A DNA stretch of 64,000 bases from Ruminococcaceae bacterium Marseille-P2935 (GTDB taxonomy: Bacteria > Bacillota > Clostridia > Oscillospirales > Ruminococcaceae), in assembly GCA_900104565.1 (NCBI GenBank), contig LT629951.1, forward strand, positions 339,501 to 403,500, read 5' to 3'. Under the pieces are notes generated by a model. It was not told the DNA's origin. It made no database searches and saw only the letters and a list, made by a program, of their open reading frames with translations. Position 1 is the stretch's first letter. Every line of letters begins with the position of its first letter. The position numbers were made by a program, and so were the translations under genes. Shown one piece after another: positions 26,887 to 35,035 of this stretch.

Positions 26887-27102
26887 ATGATCACGAGAAA
26901 AACTTTTAACTCGATTAATGAGATCCAGCGTGTACAGGAGATTGCCTGCGAGTCTGATCAGGATGTATTTCTCCACTCGGAAGATGATTCGGTTATGGTA
27001 GATGCCAAATCCTTCATTGGCCTGTTTGCCCTCGATTTTTCCAAACCCATTAAAGTTGTTTCTGAGGACGAGAGCGTTCATAAGAAAATTGCAAAAATCT
27101 AA
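26887..27102 (+). CDS. HPr-like protein lacking the phosphocarrier histidine (Crh-like)
   Basis: 71 residues, slightly shorter than HPr (about 85). The C-terminal half has the HPr pattern DAKSFIGLFALDF, where Ser42 corresponds to the regulatory Ser46. Counting back 31 positions from it gives Asn11 where HPr has the catalytic His15, and no GLHARPA motif is present. It therefore should not carry phosphate for PTS transport but could be a target of HPr kinase, as Crh is in Bacillus. It sits between pgk and tpiA behind GGAAGAGGA. A regulatory role in carbon metabolism is inferred. Confidence 0.75.
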   Translation: MITRKTFNSINEIQRVQEIACESDQDVFLHSEDDSVMVDAKSFIGLFALDFSKPIKVVSEDESVHKKIAKI

Positions 27103-27114
27103 CTGGCTACAAAC

Positions 27115-27145
27115 AACAGCCTGGAAATTTAGTTTCCGGGCTGTT
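27115..27145 (+). terminator. Hairpin between the HPr-like gene and tpiA
   Basis: 13-bp stem AACAGCCTGGAAA/TTTCCGGGCTGTT with one G-U and a 5-nt loop but only a weak T-tract. It may act as an attenuator or processing site rather than a full stop. Confidence 0.55.
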
Positions 27146-27200
27146 ATTACTGATATCGGGGGTATCCCCTTCTATAATTTTATATAAAGGATGATATAAA

Positions 27201-27968
27201 ATGAATAAAGCACTGAGAAAAGCTGTTATCGCTGGAAACTGGAAGATGAACAAAAACCGCGCAGAGGCGAAAGAACTGATTGAGGCATTAAAACCTGTTG
27301 TTGCAGACGCAAAATGTGACGTTGTTATTTGTGTTCCTTACACTGACCTGGAAACCGCAATGGCCGCTACCAAAGGCAGCAATATCAAAGTGGGTGCTCA
27401 GAACTGCCATTGGGCAAAATCCGGTGCTTTTACTGCTGAGATTTCTGCCGATATGCTCACCGAGATGGGTGTGGAATATGTGATTATTGGCCATTCCGAG
27501 CGCCGGCAGTATTTTGGCGAGAGCGATATTACCGTAAATCATAGAGTGCGCGCAGCCCTGGATGCTGGCCTCACTGTCATCCTTTGTGTTGGCGAGCTGC
27601 TGGAGCAGCGCGAGCAGGGCATCACTTCCGAAATTGTTTCCATGCAGACCAAAGTGGCATTGGGCGGCGTTTCGGCGGAAGAACTGAAGAGAATTATTAT
27701 TGCATACGAGCCGGTTTGGGCAATTGGCACCGGTAAAACTGCTACCGCAGACCAGGCCAACGAAGTAAACCACTGCATTCGTGAAGTGGTTGCCGAACTG
27801 TATGGCAAAGCAGCAGGTGATGCAATAACCGTACAGTATGGCGGCTCGATGAATGCAGCCAATGCAGAGGAACTGTTGGGTAAAGAGGATGTTGACGGCG
27901 GGCTGATCGGCGGTGCTTCGCTGAAAGCACCGGATTTTGCAGCAATCGTAGCAGCGGCCTCCAAGTAA
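27201..27968 (+). CDS. tpiA: Triosephosphate isomerase
   Basis: 255 residues, a full TIM barrel. Asn-Lys of AGNWKMNKN (about 11-19), catalytic His in IIGHSERRQYF (about 96-106), catalytic Glu in IAYEPVWAIGTGKTAT (about 168-183), and the phosphate-binding GGSMNAANAEEL and DGGLIGGASL are all intact. It interconverts DHAP and glyceraldehyde-3-phosphate. It follows AAAGGATG and precedes gpmI by 51 nt in the glycolytic cluster. Confidence 0.97.
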   Translation: MNKALRKAVIAGNWKMNKNRAEAKELIEALKPVVADAKCDVVICVPYTDLETAMAATKGSNIKVGAQNCHWAKSGAFTAEISADMLTEMGVEYVIIGHSERRQYFGESDITVNHRVRAALDAGLTVILCVGELLEQREQGITSEIVSMQTKVALGGVSAEELKRIIIAYEPVWAIGTGKTATADQANEVNHCIREVVAELYGKAAGDAITVQYGGSMNAANAEELLGKEDVDGGLIGGASLKAPDFAAIVAAASK

Positions 27969-28019
27969 TTTCGATTTACGCATGGCCGGTTTTTAAGCCG
28001 GCGGATTGGAGAAAATAGC

Positions 28020-29534
28020 ATGAAACCTTTGATGTTAATGATTTTAGATGGTTTTGGCCAGAGCGGCACCGATTATGGAAATGCCATTCAGGCAGCCAAA
28101 ACTCCCAATATTGACCGTATTTTTGGTCAAAACCCAAAGACAACGCTCGGCGCTTCGGGGATGAATGTAGGCTTGCCCGATGGGCAGATGGGCAACTCTG
28201 AAGTTGGGCATACCAACATTGGTGCCGGCCGCGTTGTTTACCAGGAGCTTACCCGCATTACCAAATCAATTGCTGACGGAGATTTTTTTGAGAATGCCGA
28301 GCTGCTGGGTGCTGTGGAAAACTGTAAAAAACACGGTACTGCACTGCATTTAATGGGCCTTCTTTCTGACGGCGGCGTGCACAGCCACATTCAGCACCTG
28401 TATGGAATGCTGGACCTGGCCAAGAAAAATGGTTTGGATAAGGTTTATATTCACTGCTTTTTAGACGGCAGAGACGTTCCTCCAACCTCTGGCAAAGATT
28501 TTGTTGCGCAGCTGCAGGCGAAACTGACCGAGCTAGGAATTGGCAAAATTGTAACTGTTATGGGCCGCTACTATGCCATGGACCGTGACAACCGCTGGGA
28601 GCGTGTAAACAAGGCCTATGACGCTATGGTAATGGGCGCAGGGAATTTTAACAATGACCCGGTAGTTGCTGTGGAAAAATCATATGCCGAAAATATTACC
28701 GATGAGTTTGTGCTGCCCACTGTTTGCCTGCGTGACGCAGAAATCAAAGAAAATGACTCGGTTGTCTTCTTTAATTTCCGTCCTGACCGGGCGCGTGAAA
28801 TCACCCGTACCTTTGTTGACCCTGAATTTACCGGGTTTAAACGTGAAAAAGGGTTTTTTAACACCTATTATGTTTGTTTTACCCAGTATGATGCTTCTAT
28901 GCCCAACGTACATGTGGCATTTAAGCCGCAATCGCTGAAAAATACTTTTGGCGAATTCATCTCGGAGCATGGCCTTACCCAGCTGAGAATTGCCGAGACA
29001 GAAAAATATGCTCATGTGACCTTCTTTTTTAATGGCGGTGTTGAGACCACCTATAAAGGGGAGGACCGTGCGCTGATTCCTTCCCCCAAGGTTGCTACTT
29101 ACGACCTGAAACCCGAGATGAGCGCGTATGAAGTGACCGATGAGGTTTTAAAACGCATAGACAGCGGCATTTATGATGTGATCATTCTCAACTATGCCAA
29201 CTGCGACATGGTAGGTCACACCGGTGTATTTGCCGCGGCAGTAGCGGCAGTGGAAGCAGTAGATACCTGCGTGGGCAAGGTTGTAGACAAAGTACTGTCG
29301 GTTGGCGGCGCGGTGTTGATTACCGCTGACCACGGAAATGCCGACCAGATGTATGAGCCGGATGGCTCGCCCTTTACCGCACACACCACCAACCCGGTTC
29401 CCCTGGTGGTTGCAGGTTACCCCTGCAAGCTGAAGGAAGGCGGAAAATTGGCTGATTTGGCACCCACAATGCTGGAAATGCTGGGACTTCCCCAGCCTGC
29501 CGAAATGGATGGCAAAAGCCTTTTGAAGAAGTAA
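28020..29534 (+). CDS. gpmI: 2,3-bisphosphoglycerate-independent phosphoglycerate mutase
   Basis: 504 residues, alkaline-phosphatase superfamily. Metal-binding Asp10 is in MILDGFG, the phospho-enzyme Ser60 in MGNSEVGHTNIGAGR, with HCFLDGRDVPP, FFNFRPDRAREITR and ITADHGNADQM further on. It converts 3-phosphoglycerate to 2-phosphoglycerate with two Mn2+ ions. Mn dependence links its activity to internal pH in spore formers. Its ribosome site GGAG lies just upstream and a hairpin follows the gene. No gap or eno gene is in the window. Confidence 0.97.
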   Translation: MKPLMLMILDGFGQSGTDYGNAIQAAKTPNIDRIFGQNPKTTLGASGMNVGLPDGQMGNSEVGHTNIGAGRVVYQELTRITKSIADGDFFENAELLGAVENCKKHGTALHLMGLLSDGGVHSHIQHLYGMLDLAKKNGLDKVYIHCFLDGRDVPPTSGKDFVAQLQAKLTELGIGKIVTVMGRYYAMDRDNRWERVNKAYDAMVMGAGNFNNDPVVAVEKSYAENITDEFVLPTVCLRDAEIKENDSVVFFNFRPDRAREITRTFVDPEFTGFKREKGFFNTYYVCFTQYDASMPNVHVAFKPQSLKNTFGEFISEHGLTQLRIAETEKYAHVTFFFNGGVETTYKGEDRALIPSPKVATYDLKPEMSAYEVTDEVLKRIDSGIYDVIILNYANCDMVGHTGVFAAAVAAVEAVDTCVGKVVDKVLSVGGAVLITADHGNADQMYEPDGSPFTAHTTNPVPLVVAGYPCKLKEGGKLADLAPTMLEMLGLPQPAEMDGKSLLKK

Positions 29535-29565
29535 CCCTGTTATTGGAAAAGTAATGTTTTATACT

Positions 29566-29596
29566 AAGGGCGCAATCGATTACAGATTGCGCCCTT
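29566..29596. terminator. Hairpin after gpmI
   Basis: 12-bp perfect arms AAGGGCGCAATC/GATTGCGCCCTT. No strong T-tract. Confidence 0.65.
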
Positions 29597-30285
29597 GCTA
29601 TATGGCGATTTGTTTTTAGCGATCAAACAACTGGAAAATTGTATAGCTGCTTACTCTTTTGAACATTACTTTTTGAAATTACTCAAACATTTGACGATTT
29701 TGTGCTCAAATAGCGCCGGAATTTTTGCGGTGATACAAACAATATTACAGCCTTTCTTGCTTCTGTAACAATCCCCTCTTATACTTTCCATTAATCGTGT
29801 AGATGAAATAAGGGGTTTGAAACTTACCAATGGGCATTGTAAAGCGAAAAACGAAAGTGGGTACCCACTTTCTATGCTTGCTCTTCTAAAAAACACGGTG
29901 ATAAAACAAATGAATAGAATAAATATGGTATTTCAAGTCAGCATTAAGCCAGCATTTAAACAACGCCGTGTAGTGCTAAGGTAGTGCCAGGTGTTATAAA
30001 ACCACCGTATATGGAGATACGGTAAGATAAATGATGATATGTGAAAACATTTGGATTTGAAGCTCTCATAGCACATAAACATTTATGAAGGCCTGCAAGA
30101 AGATTTGCACCTATCCAATCAATAAAAAACGGCCTATGAGGCTTATGAAACACCGGTTGGATTTGTGTCTATTATGTAAAAACTATGCAATTACCAAAAT
30201 AAGGATTGTTATTTGCCCGTTTAGGGATTATAATAATACTAGAAAATTATATCTGGCATTAGATTGTATGGCAGGAGGAATTGAA
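29597..30285. other. Gap of about 690 bp
   Basis: No gene with a ribosome site or recognisable product. Nothing else is identified apart from AT-rich sequence before the next start. Confidence 0.45.
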
Positions 30286-30540
30286 ATGAAAAAGAGTACC
30301 CTAATCTCTTTGATTGCTTTGTTGGTTGCTGCAGTCGGCGTGCTGATTGCGCTGGTTGCTTATTTTAAACGGAAACGCTGCGTGCTTTGTGATGATTTTG
30401 ATGAAGATATGATTGACGATTGCCCCGACTGTGATTACTATTCCACTGATTTGGAAGAAGACGATGAAGGAAACGTTGAGGCAGCTTCAAATACTGCAAC
30501 CGAAGAGAAACCCCTTGGAACCGAAGACGAAGAAGAATAG
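30286..30540 (+). CDS. Small acidic membrane-anchored protein
   Basis: 84 residues from ATG 30286 behind AGGAGG. One N-terminal helix (about 5-27) is followed by a basic stop-transfer KRKR. Paired cysteines RCVLCDDF and DDCPDC, spaced like a small metal-binding knuckle, come next, then a strongly acidic tail. The four cysteines suggest zinc binding, but the spacing is unusual and I do not know the family. It is monocistronic with its own terminator. Confidence 0.65.
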   Translation: MKKSTLISLIALLVAAVGVLIALVAYFKRKRCVLCDDFDEDMIDDCPDCDYYSTDLEEDDEGNVEAASNTATEEKPLGTEDEEE

Positions 30541-30549
30541 AAGATCATA

Positions 30550-30577
30550 GTTCAGCGGTGAGTATTCACCGCTGAAC
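30550..30577 (+). terminator. Hairpin after the acidic membrane protein
   Basis: 12-bp perfect stem GTTCAGCGGTGA/TCACCGCTGAAC with a 4-nt loop. Confidence 0.75.
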
Positions 30578-30674
30578 TTGTCTAATCCTGTCGTAAAAAA
30601 AGTTACGAAATGGGCTTGCATCCTTTGGTGATTTATGCTATAATAAAAAAGCACTCAAAAGAGTGCATTCATAT

Positions 30675-30751
<77 letters not shown>

Positions 30752-30783
30752 TAATTGGCGACCAAAATAGATGCCGCCACGAT

Positions 30784-30817
30784 AAGCCCGGTAACCGCAA
30801 CGGTTTCTGGGTTTTTT
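30784..30817 (+). terminator. Terminator of tRNA-fMet
   Basis: CCCGG...CTGGG around AACCG/CGGTT with one mismatch, followed by T6. Confidence 0.75.
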
Positions 30818-30902
30818 CGTACCTAAAAAAGCAATGAAAATAAAAAATGCAATCCCCTAAAAATAAATGACAGGGGGACTTGAACTAAAACTTACGGTTT
30901 TT

Positions 30903-30941
30903 AAGGGCAGATTTTACGAAGGAATCGTAAAATCTGCCCTT
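30903..30941 (-). terminator. Terminator of the 30946-32132 operon
   Basis: 16-bp perfect stem AAGGGCAGATTTTACG/CGTAAAATCTGCCCTT with a 7-nt loop, 5 bp past the stop of the reverse-strand gene. Confidence 0.85.
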
Positions 30942-30945
30942 GCTG

Positions 30946-31173
30946 TTATTGCTTATTTTCTTTTTTTAATCTTGCTTTTGCTTCTTCAACGGATTCACCG
31001 TCTTTGGCAAGATAAGTATTAACGAATTTATCTTCAATTTTTGAGTAACCGCTTACAACGCCCTGCTCGATCTTCTTGTAACCGCCTACAACACCTTTTT
31101 CGACTTTCTTATATCCATCAACTACTGTTTCGGCGATTTTTTCATTTGCTTTAATAAGTTTAGATTTTGCCAT
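30946..31173 (-). CDS. Possible separate small protein from an internal start (75 aa)
   Basis: CGGAGGGAGGTG stands 7 nt before an in-frame ATG at 31173, a much better site than most genes here have. The resulting protein MAKSKLIKANEKIAETVV... is soluble, charged and repeat-containing, and begins like an independent gene. It may be translated both alone and as the tail of the 273-residue membrane protein. I do not recognise the family. Confidence 0.5.
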   Translation of the reverse strand: MAKSKLIKANEKIAETVVDGYKKVEKGVVGGYKKIEQGVVSGYSKIEDKFVNTYLAKDGESVEEAKARLKKENKQ

Positions 31174-31767
31174 ATTTACACACCTCCCTCCGATCAGGTT
31201 GATTCCAAGCAACAGCACAAACAGCCATACGGCTGTTCCTGTCAGAATATTAAATAACTGAACCTTTTTCGATTCTATGCCGGAAAATGATACCAACATA
31301 GAACGCTGCAAAGAATAAATCGAAACAAATGCATCCGTAAGCGAGATGTTTCTTAAGGCTTCTATCACCGGAGAGGAATTTCCTCTTGCCTTTACAAGCC
31401 CGATTACAGCCAGTGTGATTTTAGCAAAAGTATAGGTGGCGACTGCGATCATAATAATTTCGTGAAAGACACTACCACGCTCTTTTACAACCGAGAGGAT
31501 ATTGATTCCTATCAAGCAAAAGGAAAGAGCAATAAGCAAAACCCCCGCAATTCGCTTGGCAAACAGCTCTGTCTCAGCGTTTTCTCCCGATTTCCGTTTG
31601 ACTTGCAATACAGAAAAGCGAGCAACAGTCAACACAGAATAATAGGCCCCCAATGTAACATACCACCAAGAATACGTAACGAAACCGATAGCACAATTGC
31701 CGATAGCATATACAAGATTGATAATAAGGCTTGTATATGTGTTTCGTATCATTTTTAAAATATTCAT
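30946..31767 (-). CDS. Multi-pass membrane protein with repeated C-terminal tail
   Basis: 273 residues. Five to six membrane segments (about 13-33, 36-55, 72-92, 103-123, 177-197) are followed by a soluble tail with three 11-residue repeats (VVDGYKKVEKG, VVGGYKKIEQG, VVSGYSKIEDK). The start overlaps the upstream gene as ATGA, so the two are coupled. A very strong internal ribosome site lies before Met199 (see 30946-31173). The long product could therefore be a fusion of two genes that are usually separate. The function is unknown. It is divergent from and probably controlled by the TetR gene at 32253. Confidence 0.7.
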   Translation of the reverse strand: MNILKMIRNTYTSLIINLVYAIGNCAIGFVTYSWWYVTLGAYYSVLTVARFSVLQVKRKSGENAETELFAKRIAGVLLIALSFCLIGINILSVVKERGSVFHEIIMIAVATYTFAKITLAVIGLVKARGNSSPVIEALRNISLTDAFVSIYSLQRSMLVSFSGIESKKVQLFNILTGTAVWLFVLLLGINLIGGRCVNMAKSKLIKANEKIAETVVDGYKKVEKGVVGGYKKIEQGVVSGYSKIEDKFVNTYLAKDGESVEEAKARLKKENKQ

Positions 31768-32132
31768 TTGATACCTTTAATCATAGGAATCAAAGAAACC
31801 AGCATAACAATACCGAGAAATCCTACAAGAGTGCCCCATATAATTATATTCCAGACAAGGCACATGCACATTCCTGTACCGAGTACTAAAGCGCCAACTA
31901 TACCGAAAACGATGAAAAAGATGTTTTGGGCGTTCAATTTCGGCCATTTTTTATTCTCCATTTTACACCACACAAAAAAGTCAATAATGCCGAGGAGCAA
32001 TCCAATACCACTGAAAATCACCCCTTCTGCAAATGCGTTCCATTCAGGCAAAAGAGCCATACACATACCGAGAGAGAACAATATACCGCTAACAGTCCCA
32101 AGGATCAATGCAACAAAATTACTTTTTTTCAT
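31764..32132 (-). CDS. Four-helix small membrane protein
   Basis: 122 residues from ATG 32132 behind AAAGGAG. Four hydrophobic helices are visible: NFVALILGTVSGILFSLGMC, FAEGVIFSGIGLLLGIIDFF, NIFFIVFGIVGALVLGTGMC and WGTLVGFLGIVMLVSLIPM. The repeated LGxGMCM motif in helices 1 and 3 suggests an internal duplication. It is the first gene of the operon under the TetR-type divergent promoter. Products of this kind are often small transporters or membrane regulators; no family is recognised. Confidence 0.75.
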   Translation of the reverse strand: MKKSNFVALILGTVSGILFSLGMCMALLPEWNAFAEGVIFSGIGLLLGIIDFFVWCKMENKKWPKLNAQNIFFIVFGIVGALVLGTGMCMCLVWNIIIWGTLVGFLGIVMLVSLIPMIKGIK

Positions 32133-32153
32133 ATAAAAACTCCTTTCATTAAA

Positions 32154-32235
32154 CCAACACTTGTATGTTTTTTGCATTTTTAGTATAATACCGCTAGCAG
32201 AACAGAACAATCATCAAATTGGAAACAAGTGTTGG
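32154..32235. promoter_or_regulatory. Divergent promoters bracketed by an 11-bp inverted repeat (TetR operator candidates)
   Basis: CCAACACTTGT (32154-32164) and its exact reverse complement ACAAGTGTTGG (32225-32235) flank the divergent region. On the + strand TTGTAT (32161-32166)-N17-TATAAT (32184-32189) drives the TetR gene. On the reverse strand TTGTTC-N17-TATACT drives the membrane operon. One copy overlaps the + strand -35. Each copy holds an AACA-N2-TGT(T/A) half-dyad. Confidence 0.65.
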
Positions 32236-32252
32236 AATAATGAGGAAACCGT

Positions 32253-32771
32253 ATGAACACAAAGTGTAATAAGCGGCGAAAAGAATCGCAGAAAAAAATC
32301 GAAAAAGCTTTTGTAGAACTGCTACAAAGCCGTGAAATCAGGGAAATAACCGTATCTGATATCATCAAAATTACGGGACTTAACCGAAGTACCTTTTATG
32401 CAAACTACATCGATATTTACGATCTTGCCGATAAAGTAAAAGAAAAATTAGAAAACGACTTTTCTGAAATGTTTGCAGATTACGATTATTATAATGAACG
32501 TACCGGCGCTCTTAAAATGTTTACCCATATTAAAGAGAATCAAATCTTTTATAAAACCTACTTTAAATTGTGTTACGACAGTAAGCATCAGGTTTACGTT
32601 TACGATCGAAAAAGAGCTGAAATGGAATTCGGCAACAAAAACATAAAATATCATATTGAGTTTTTCAGGAACGGCCTTAACGCCATTATAGAATTGTGGC
32701 TTTCGAACGGGTGCAAAGAATCGCCGGAGGAAATGGCGGAGATTATAAAAAATGAGTATAAAGGACGGTAG
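32253..32771 (+). CDS. TetR/AcrR-family transcriptional regulator
   Basis: 172 residues. The N-terminal helix-turn-helix (about 12-55) contains EITVSDIIKITGLNRSTFYANY, a textbook TetR recognition region. The C-terminal part (about 70-172) has the short, charged pattern seen in the TetR_C_7-type effector domain. It probably represses its own gene and the divergent two-gene membrane operon through the inverted repeats at 32154 and 32225. The ligand is unknown. It ends in a terminator. Confidence 0.92.
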   Translation: MNTKCNKRRKESQKKIEKAFVELLQSREIREITVSDIIKITGLNRSTFYANYIDIYDLADKVKEKLENDFSEMFADYDYYNERTGALKMFTHIKENQIFYKTYFKLCYDSKHQVYVYDRKRAEMEFGNKNIKYHIEFFRNGLNAIIELWLSNGCKESPEEMAEIIKNEYKGR

Positions 32772-32814
32772 AAGATAACGCATCTATTTTGGTCGCAATT
32801 AAAAATCGAGAAAA

Positions 32815-32850
32815 TGACCTTCGGGCATAAACCTGAAGGTCATATTTTTA
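32815..32850 (+). terminator. Terminator of the TetR gene
   Basis: ATGACCTTC/GAAGGTCAT stem extended by GG/CC, followed by a T5 run. Confidence 0.8.
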
Positions 32851-32959
32851 GAAAATCTTTTTACTGTAAACGAAAAACAGTTTCGTGCATGTAATGCAAT
32901 TAGCAGAATTTCCCCTTTCCTTAAGAGGGGGCCGGAATCCTCCCTGTAAAAGCCTATGG

Positions 32960-33121
32960 CTATTTCTCTGTAATTGGTTTGGCTTTTTCTTTCGTATGTT
33001 TGGCTTTCCCCTGCAATTCGGGTACGGGAGGTGCGTCATTTTTAGGAAGATGCATTTTATGATTGCTTTCAGTTCCATGTGGGTCTTTGGGATCAGGCCT
33101 GCGCATACCTGCTTTTGCCAT
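32960..33121 (-). CDS. Small hydrophilic protein (53 aa)
   Basis: MAKAGMRRPDPKDPHGTESN and a lysine-rich tail, from ATG 33121 behind AAAGGAGG. The strong ribosome site and low-complexity proline/charged composition suggest a real, disordered protein. I have the impression similar short proteins occur in related Clostridia but cannot name a family. The longer open frame upstream has no coding character. Confidence 0.6.
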   Translation of the reverse strand: MAKAGMRRPDPKDPHGTESNHKMHLPKNDAPPVPELQGKAKHTKEKAKPITEK

Positions 33122-33284
33122 TATAATTCCTCCTTTTTGATTAGTATTTGCAGGCGGAAGAAAACTATTCGGTAAGCTATGCTGAAAGCATATTAAAAAG
33201 CCGCATAGGCAAAATGAGTATGCAGGATAACAGAGATTTTTATTAGGATACAAAACGGTCATATATATTTAATATTTTAAATAC

Positions 33285-33344
33285 TTGACGCTTTAAACTG
33301 TATATGTTATTCTTACAGCAATAAATGTAATTTTTTTTATTACA
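33285..33344 (+). promoter_or_regulatory. Promoter and dyad of the rhodanese/Rrf2 operon
   Basis: TTGACG (33285-33290), 17-bp spacer, TATTCT (33308-33313). Downstream, TGTAAT-N7-ATTACA (33326-33344) lies between the -10 and the ribosome site, where a bound repressor would block transcription. The Rrf2 regulator encoded in the operon is the natural candidate. Confidence 0.6.
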
Positions 33345-33358
33345 GTTAGGAGAAAGAT

Positions 33359-33865
33359 ATGAAAAAACCAATCATTATGTTCTCTGTTTTATTAGGGCTG
33401 TTTGGGGTGGCAGCGTGCAGCAGCAATGGGGGTAGTTCTGCGCAGCCGTCACTAACCGCTTCTGTTCCATCCAGCCAGGCGGCAGAGAGCCCGGCAGGTG
33501 ATACAGCGCAGCAGCAAAACTCAAACCTTAGCGGTGAGCAACCGGAGAAAGGCGTTTATCAAAAAATTACTGCGGAACAGGCAAAACAAATGATGGAGGA
33601 AGGCGGTGTAACAGTAGTAGATGTTCGCCGCAACGATGAATATGACAATGGGCATATTCCTGGTGCCAAATTAGTGCCAAACGAGGTGATCGAACTGCAG
33701 GCAGAGGAGCTTTTGCCAGACAAGGACGCAGTGCTCTTAATTTATTGCCGCAGTGGAAACCGCAGTAAACAGGCGGCAGATAAGCTGCTGGCCATGGGGT
33801 ACCAGGCGGTATATGATTTTGGCGGTATTATAGATTGGCCTTATGATATTGTTACGGGGGAGTAA
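33359..33865 (+). CDS. Rhodanese-domain lipoprotein
   Basis: 168 residues. The signal peptide ends in the lipobox GVAAC (Cys20), then a Ser/Gln/Pro-rich linker (about 21-65) and one rhodanese domain (about 70-168) with VVDVRRNDEYDNGHIPGA and the active-site loop CRSGNRS. It should sit on the outer face of the membrane and handle sulfane sulfur or persulfides. It is first in an operon with an Rrf2 regulator and small membrane proteins. A CcdA-TlpA fusion follows, so an extracytoplasmic thiol system is likely. Confidence 0.9.
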   Translation: MKKPIIMFSVLLGLFGVAACSSNGGSSAQPSLTASVPSSQAAESPAGDTAQQQNSNLSGEQPEKGVYQKITAEQAKQMMEEGGVTVVDVRRNDEYDNGHIPGAKLVPNEVIELQAEELLPDKDAVLLIYCRSGNRSKQAADKLLAMGYQAVYDFGGIIDWPYDIVTGE

Positions 33866-33870
33866 GCGCA

Positions 33871-34293
33871 ATGACGAGTGATTTTTGCGTGGCGGTGCAT
33901 GCATTGGTTTATTTAAACCGTAAAGCAAAGGTATTATCCAGCGAAGAGCTGGCTGAAAATATTTGTACCAACCCTGCCAGGGTAAGGAAGGTAATGGCCA
34001 AGCTGAAAAAAGCTGGACTGGTACAAACAAAAGAAGGCAACGAGGGTGGTTACCGGTTTGACAAAAAACCGCAGGAAGTTACGCTGTATCAGGTTGCTAA
34101 TGCCTTGGAATTCCGTTTTGTTTCGGCGGCTTGGCGCAGTGGAAACCCGGATATGGAATGTTTAATCGCTTCAGGAATGGCGGATGTTATGGATGGGATT
34201 TTTACAGACTTAAATGAGCAATGCAAACAACAGTTAAAAAATATTACAATCGCACAAATAGACCATAAAATTTTTGGAGGGAAACAGTCTTGA
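33871..34293 (+). CDS. Rrf2-family transcriptional regulator
   Basis: 140 residues. The winged helix covers about 1-80 with FCVAVHALVYLNRKAKVLSS, ELAENICTNPARVRKVMAKL and the wing NEGGYRFDKKP. The cluster-binding cysteines typical of IscR/NsrR are not present; only isolated Cys residues (Cys6, Cys30, Cys91 and one near 115) are seen. It thus may sense a thiol or sulfur compound like CymR-type members. It probably controls its own operon at 33326-33344. Its stop overlaps the next small gene. Confidence 0.88.
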   Translation: MTSDFCVAVHALVYLNRKAKVLSSEELAENICTNPARVRKVMAKLKKAGLVQTKEGNEGGYRFDKKPQEVTLYQVANALEFRFVSAAWRSGNPDMECLIASGMADVMDGIFTDLNEQCKQQLKNITIAQIDHKIFGGKQS

Positions 34294-34382
34294 AGGGCAT
34301 ATGGAAGATCATGCTTGCCCTGGCGGTAGCTGTAGGGGCGTTTTATCTGCTTGTTTTTAATGGCAGTTCCTGTGTATGGTAA
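34290..34382 (+). CDS. Tiny membrane peptide (30 aa)
   Basis: TTG at 34290, overlapping the Rrf2 stop (TTGA), with GGAGGG at 7 nt. It encodes KGIWKIMLALAVAVGAFYLL and ends NGSSCVW. One membrane helix with a cysteine near the outer C-terminus. The coupled start, ribosome site and exact fit between neighbours (the next gene's AAGGAGGG follows the stop) support translation. A role in the thiol-redox operon is inferred from context. Confidence 0.6.
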   Translation: MKGIWKIMLALAVAVGAFYLLVFNGSSCVW

Positions 34383-34394
34383 GGAGGGAAAAGT

Positions 34395-34682
34395 ATGTAT
34401 CAGATAATCAGTCTAGCCGTGTTTTTGTTGGGAATGGCGGTGGCAACTACAGTTCTTTTCCTTGCATCCAAGGCGCTGCATATCAAAAAAGGTGGGTTGC
34501 CTTCTGTTTACTTTATCGCTTCGTTCCTGTTTGAGCTTGCCATGGTACGCAACCTATTTTTGGCTTTCAACCCGTATGCATGTGCCCGTTTGCCGGTGGC
34601 GGTTTTGGCCGTAAGCGCAGGGCTTGCCTTATTGCAGGGTTTTTTTGTTTATGATTTGATTCGCCGCAGAAAATGCGGCTGA
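34395..34682 (+). CDS. Small membrane protein of the rhodanese operon
   Basis: 95 residues behind AAGGAGGG. Three membrane helices: about 3-25, 35-57 and 66-86, ending in a basic RRRKCG tail. Co-directional and 12 nt after the 30-residue peptide gene. I do not recognise the family. Its position suggests it belongs to the same sulfur/redox unit. Confidence 0.7.
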   Translation: MYQIISLAVFLLGMAVATTVLFLASKALHIKKGGLPSVYFIASFLFELAMVRNLFLAFNPYACARLPVAVLAVSAGLALLQGFFVYDLIRRRKCG

Positions 34683-35035
34683 AATAAATAAGAATGGAAG
34701 ATCTAGCAATGTCTGCCCTGCGCCGAATGGCAGGAAACATTCTGTTTTCTTAAGCCTGCCATGGATGTCAAACTGCTTTATACCGTACTCCGCAACTATA
34801 TGAATACTGACCCCATCAGGAATAAAGTACAAAACGGCCTTTTGGAGGCGCTTACCTGACAGGAGCAAAAAATTGAACAATACAGCAGTTTTTAAGCGGC
34901 AGGTGTAGTTCGTTATGATACGAAAGGTGTGGAAGTTAGTGTATACCAAATGACAGGTTGCCCGAATAGACACTGTGCCGCTTAAAACGGTTCTGGTTTT
35001 GAATTCTTGAAATAAATTAATAAAGGAGATGACTT
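34683..35035. other. Gap of about 350 bp before ccdA-tlpA
   Basis: No supported gene. No clear terminator separates the rhodanese operon from the CcdA-TlpA gene, so read-through is possible. Confidence 0.4.

Noticed and set aside
29535-30285. Small RNA or riboswitch between gpmI and the acidic membrane protein
   Set aside because: Apart from the gpmI hairpin I could not find a structure or known riboswitch motif.
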